NCBI GenBank assembly: GCA_017449675.1
Contig: JAFTFG010000003.1
Coordinates: forward strand, 31,535 to 95,534
Source of the DNA: Prevotella sp.
GTDB lineage: Bacteria > Bacteroidota > Bacteroidia > Bacteroidales > Bacteroidaceae
Direction: 5' to 3'
DNA: 64,000 bases
Within the stretch, counting starts at the first letter, position 1. Each line of letters begins with the position of its first letter. Shown here in pieces: positions 63,848-64,000 of the stretch. The position numbers and the translations under genes were made by a program. The notes under the pieces are model-generated. The model did no database searches. It had not been told where the DNA came from and was given only the letters and a program-made list of their open reading frames with translations.

Positions 63848-64000
63848 ATGAAAAGAATCAAGTTTTTTGCAGTTGCAATGTTATTAAGTTTAACTGTATC
63901 TGCACAGGAGAAGTATGAGATGACAATCAACGCCATCGACACATGGGTGGGAAGCGAGATTGATCATGAGACGTTCATAAAGAATATGATGGAGGGAGTC
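63848..64000 (+). CDS. Exported protein (partial, cut by right edge)
   Basis: 51 codons are in the window from the ATG at 63848, all open. A signal peptide (MKRIKFFAVAMLLSLTVSAQ) is followed by EKYEMTINAIDTWVGSEIDH. Too little remains to give a family. Its place after a regulator, a DUF3244 protein and a lipoprotein suggests another exported member of that locus. Confidence 0.7.
   Translation, partial: MKRIKFFAVAMLLSLTVSAQEKYEMTINAIDTWVGSEIDHETFIKNMMEGV

Overview
The window reads as chromosome of a Bacteroidota bacterium of the order Bacteroidales, most likely a Prevotella-type (Prevotellaceae) organism. The reasons are the recurrent TAnnTTTG -7 promoter boxes, the gene order of the division/cell-wall (dcw) cluster, Mfa/Fim-type fimbrial lipoproteins, DUF3575-OmpA, DUF4292 and DUF3244 families, a glycine-lipid acyltransferase pair, and type IX-like C-terminal sorting tails. 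No rRNA, CRISPR array, transposase, integrase or plasmid gene was seen.

Layout. (1) 1-27.45 kb, minus strand: one very long, tightly packed operon. It starts with a DUF3575/OmpA outer-membrane protein, continues with five fimbrillin/anchor-type lipoproteins, and ends in three large secreted proteins: a 3898-residue adhesin with dozens of Y-G-G-G-type motifs, a 1048-residue MBG-repeat protein, and a second Y-G-G-G adhesin that runs off the left edge. A run of nine G lies just upstream of the operon promoter. (2) 27.46-27.99 kb: intergenic region with a dispersed element built of 22-bp units. (3) 28-31.6 kb, minus: acyl-CoA synthetase, RF2, a 47-aa membrane peptide and a CYTH phosphatase in one operon, divergent from an M20 deacylase. 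(4) 32.8-37.4 kb, minus: dut, TPR protein, DUF4292 lipoprotein and a degenerate LytM/EnvC-like protein, divergent from dgt. The convergent gap at 32.7 kb is an array of 8-bp repeats. (5) 38.9-40.7 kb, minus: glsB and glsA (glycine lipids). (6) 41.0-56.5 kb, plus: the complete-looking dcw cluster mraZ-rsmH-ftsL-ftsI-murE-mraY-murD-ftsW-murG-murC-ftsQ-ftsA-ftsZ, with MraZ boxes in front. (7) 56.5-59.8 kb: recO (minus), tRNA-Glu, rpsT, gyrB. (8) 59.9-60.3 kb: a second, inverted copy of the 22-bp-unit element, carrying octamer repeats. (9) 60.4-64 kb, plus, visibly more AT-rich: a membrane-anchored TPR/HTH regulator behind duplicated promoters, a small DUF3244 protein whose promoter is part of a perfect 17-bp inverted repeat, an unknown lipoprotein, and an exported protein cut by the right edge.

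The middle of the window is ordinary core genome. The parts worth attention are the giant fimbria/adhesin operon with its putative phase-variable promoter, the two related 22-bp-periodic intergenic elements, the octamer arrays, and the small regulated export locus at the right end.
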